From Bacteroidales bacterium (GTDB taxonomy: Bacteria > Bacteroidota > Bacteroidia > Bacteroidales > GCA-2711565): DNA of 6,013 bases. Under the pieces are notes generated by a model. The model was not told where the DNA came from. It made no database searches and was given only the letters and a program-made list of their open reading frames with translations. Shown piece after piece: positions 5,650-6,013 of the stretch. The stretch lies in the NCBI GenBank assembly GCA_029931995.1, contig JAOZQX010000091.1, forward strand, positions 1 through 6,013. The letters run 5' to 3'. Every line of letters starts with the position of its first letter. Position 1 is the first letter of the stretch. The position numbers were made by a program, and so were the translations under genes.

Positions 5650-6013
5650 TTAACGTTTACTGAATTGGAATTTTTTTCTTGCTTTTGGTTGACCTGGTTT
5701 TTTACGCTCAACCATACGAGGATCTCTCCTCATTAATCCTTTGGCTTTAAGTGCCGGACGATATTCTTCGTTGATTTTGCAAAGTGCTCTGGAAATAGCT
5801 AAGCGAAGTGCTTCAGCTTGTCCAGAAATACCACCTCCGTCAAGATTAACTTTGATATCATATTTGTCTAGGTTCTCAGTAATTTCAAGGGGTTGACGAA
5901 CTACGTATTGTAAAGTAGCAGTTGGAAAATATTCTTTATAATCTTTTTTATTAACGGTGATTGAGCCTTTTCCTTCTGAAAGATAGATTCTGGCAACAGC
6001 CGTGTTTGTTCTG
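5650..6013 (-). CDS. rpsI: 30S ribosomal protein S9 (uS9), N-terminus cut by window end
   Basis: I translated the minus strand from the window edge down to the TAA at 5650-5652. It gives 120 residues; about 8 N-terminal residues are missing if the length is the usual 128 or so. S9 is a 30S head protein whose C-terminal tail reaches the P-site tRNA. The family signature is complete: GGGISGQAEALRLAISRAL (plus-strand 5782-5838). It is followed by RDPRMVERKKPGQPKARKKF and the conserved tail QFSKR, whose last Arg contacts P-site tRNA in E. coli. Upstream, TAVARIYLSEGKGSITVN and the EYFPTATLQYVVRQPL stretch are typical of Bacteroidota S9. The residues just inside the edge read RTNTAVAR where the family usually has RRKTAVAR. 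The gene precedes rpsB by 107 nt with no Bacteroidota-type promoter in between. A rplM gene is expected just beyond the window. Confidence 0.97.
   Translation of the reverse strand, partial: RTNTAVARIYLSEGKGSITVNKKDYKEYFPTATLQYVVRQPLEITENLDKYDIKVNLDGGGISGQAEALRLAISRALCKINEEYRPALKAKGLMRRDPRMVERKKPGQPKARKKFQFSKR

Overview
The window is a well-conserved chromosomal core region of an AT-rich member of the Bacteroidota, probably the Bacteroidales/Marinilabiliales side of the phylum. This placement is inferred from protein style and gene order, not from a database search. Supporting signs are the ftsQ-ftsA-ftsZ-yqeY order, an FtsZ that ends in a long charged linker plus an FLHENVD tail, a ribosomal gene set ordered rpsI-rpsB-tsf, and A/T-rich start contexts without Shine-Dalgarno sequences.

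Left half, plus strand (1-3695): the 3' end of a dcw (division and cell wall) cluster. It holds the last 88 codons of ftsQ, complete ftsA, complete ftsZ, and yqeY, a GatB/YqeY-domain gene. Gaps are 2 nt (ftsQ-ftsA), 84 nt (ftsA-ftsZ) and 10 nt (ftsZ-yqeY), so one transcription unit is likely. FtsZ forms the Z-ring, FtsA tethers it to the membrane through a C-terminal amphipathic helix, and FtsQ is the periplasmic scaffold of the divisome.

Middle (3696-3760): a perfect 16-bp hairpin flanked by A and T tracts sits between the convergent yqeY and tsf genes. It can act as an intrinsic terminator for both strands.

Right half, minus strand (3761-6013): a translation operon read right to left, rpsI (S9, cut by the window end), rpsB (S2) and tsf (EF-Ts). 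The 107-nt rpsI-rpsB spacer carries an imperfect stem-loop and a tandem 11-nt repeat that abuts the rpsB start codon. S2 carries a charged C-terminal extension of about 74 residues.

No mobile element, CRISPR array, tRNA or rRNA is visible, and no stretch above 300 bases lacks a gene. I see no convincing undescribed system. The points worth a second look are the rpsB leader, the S2 tail, the FtsZ linker repeats, the FtsA/FtsZ tail chemistry and an unusual N-terminal motif in S9.
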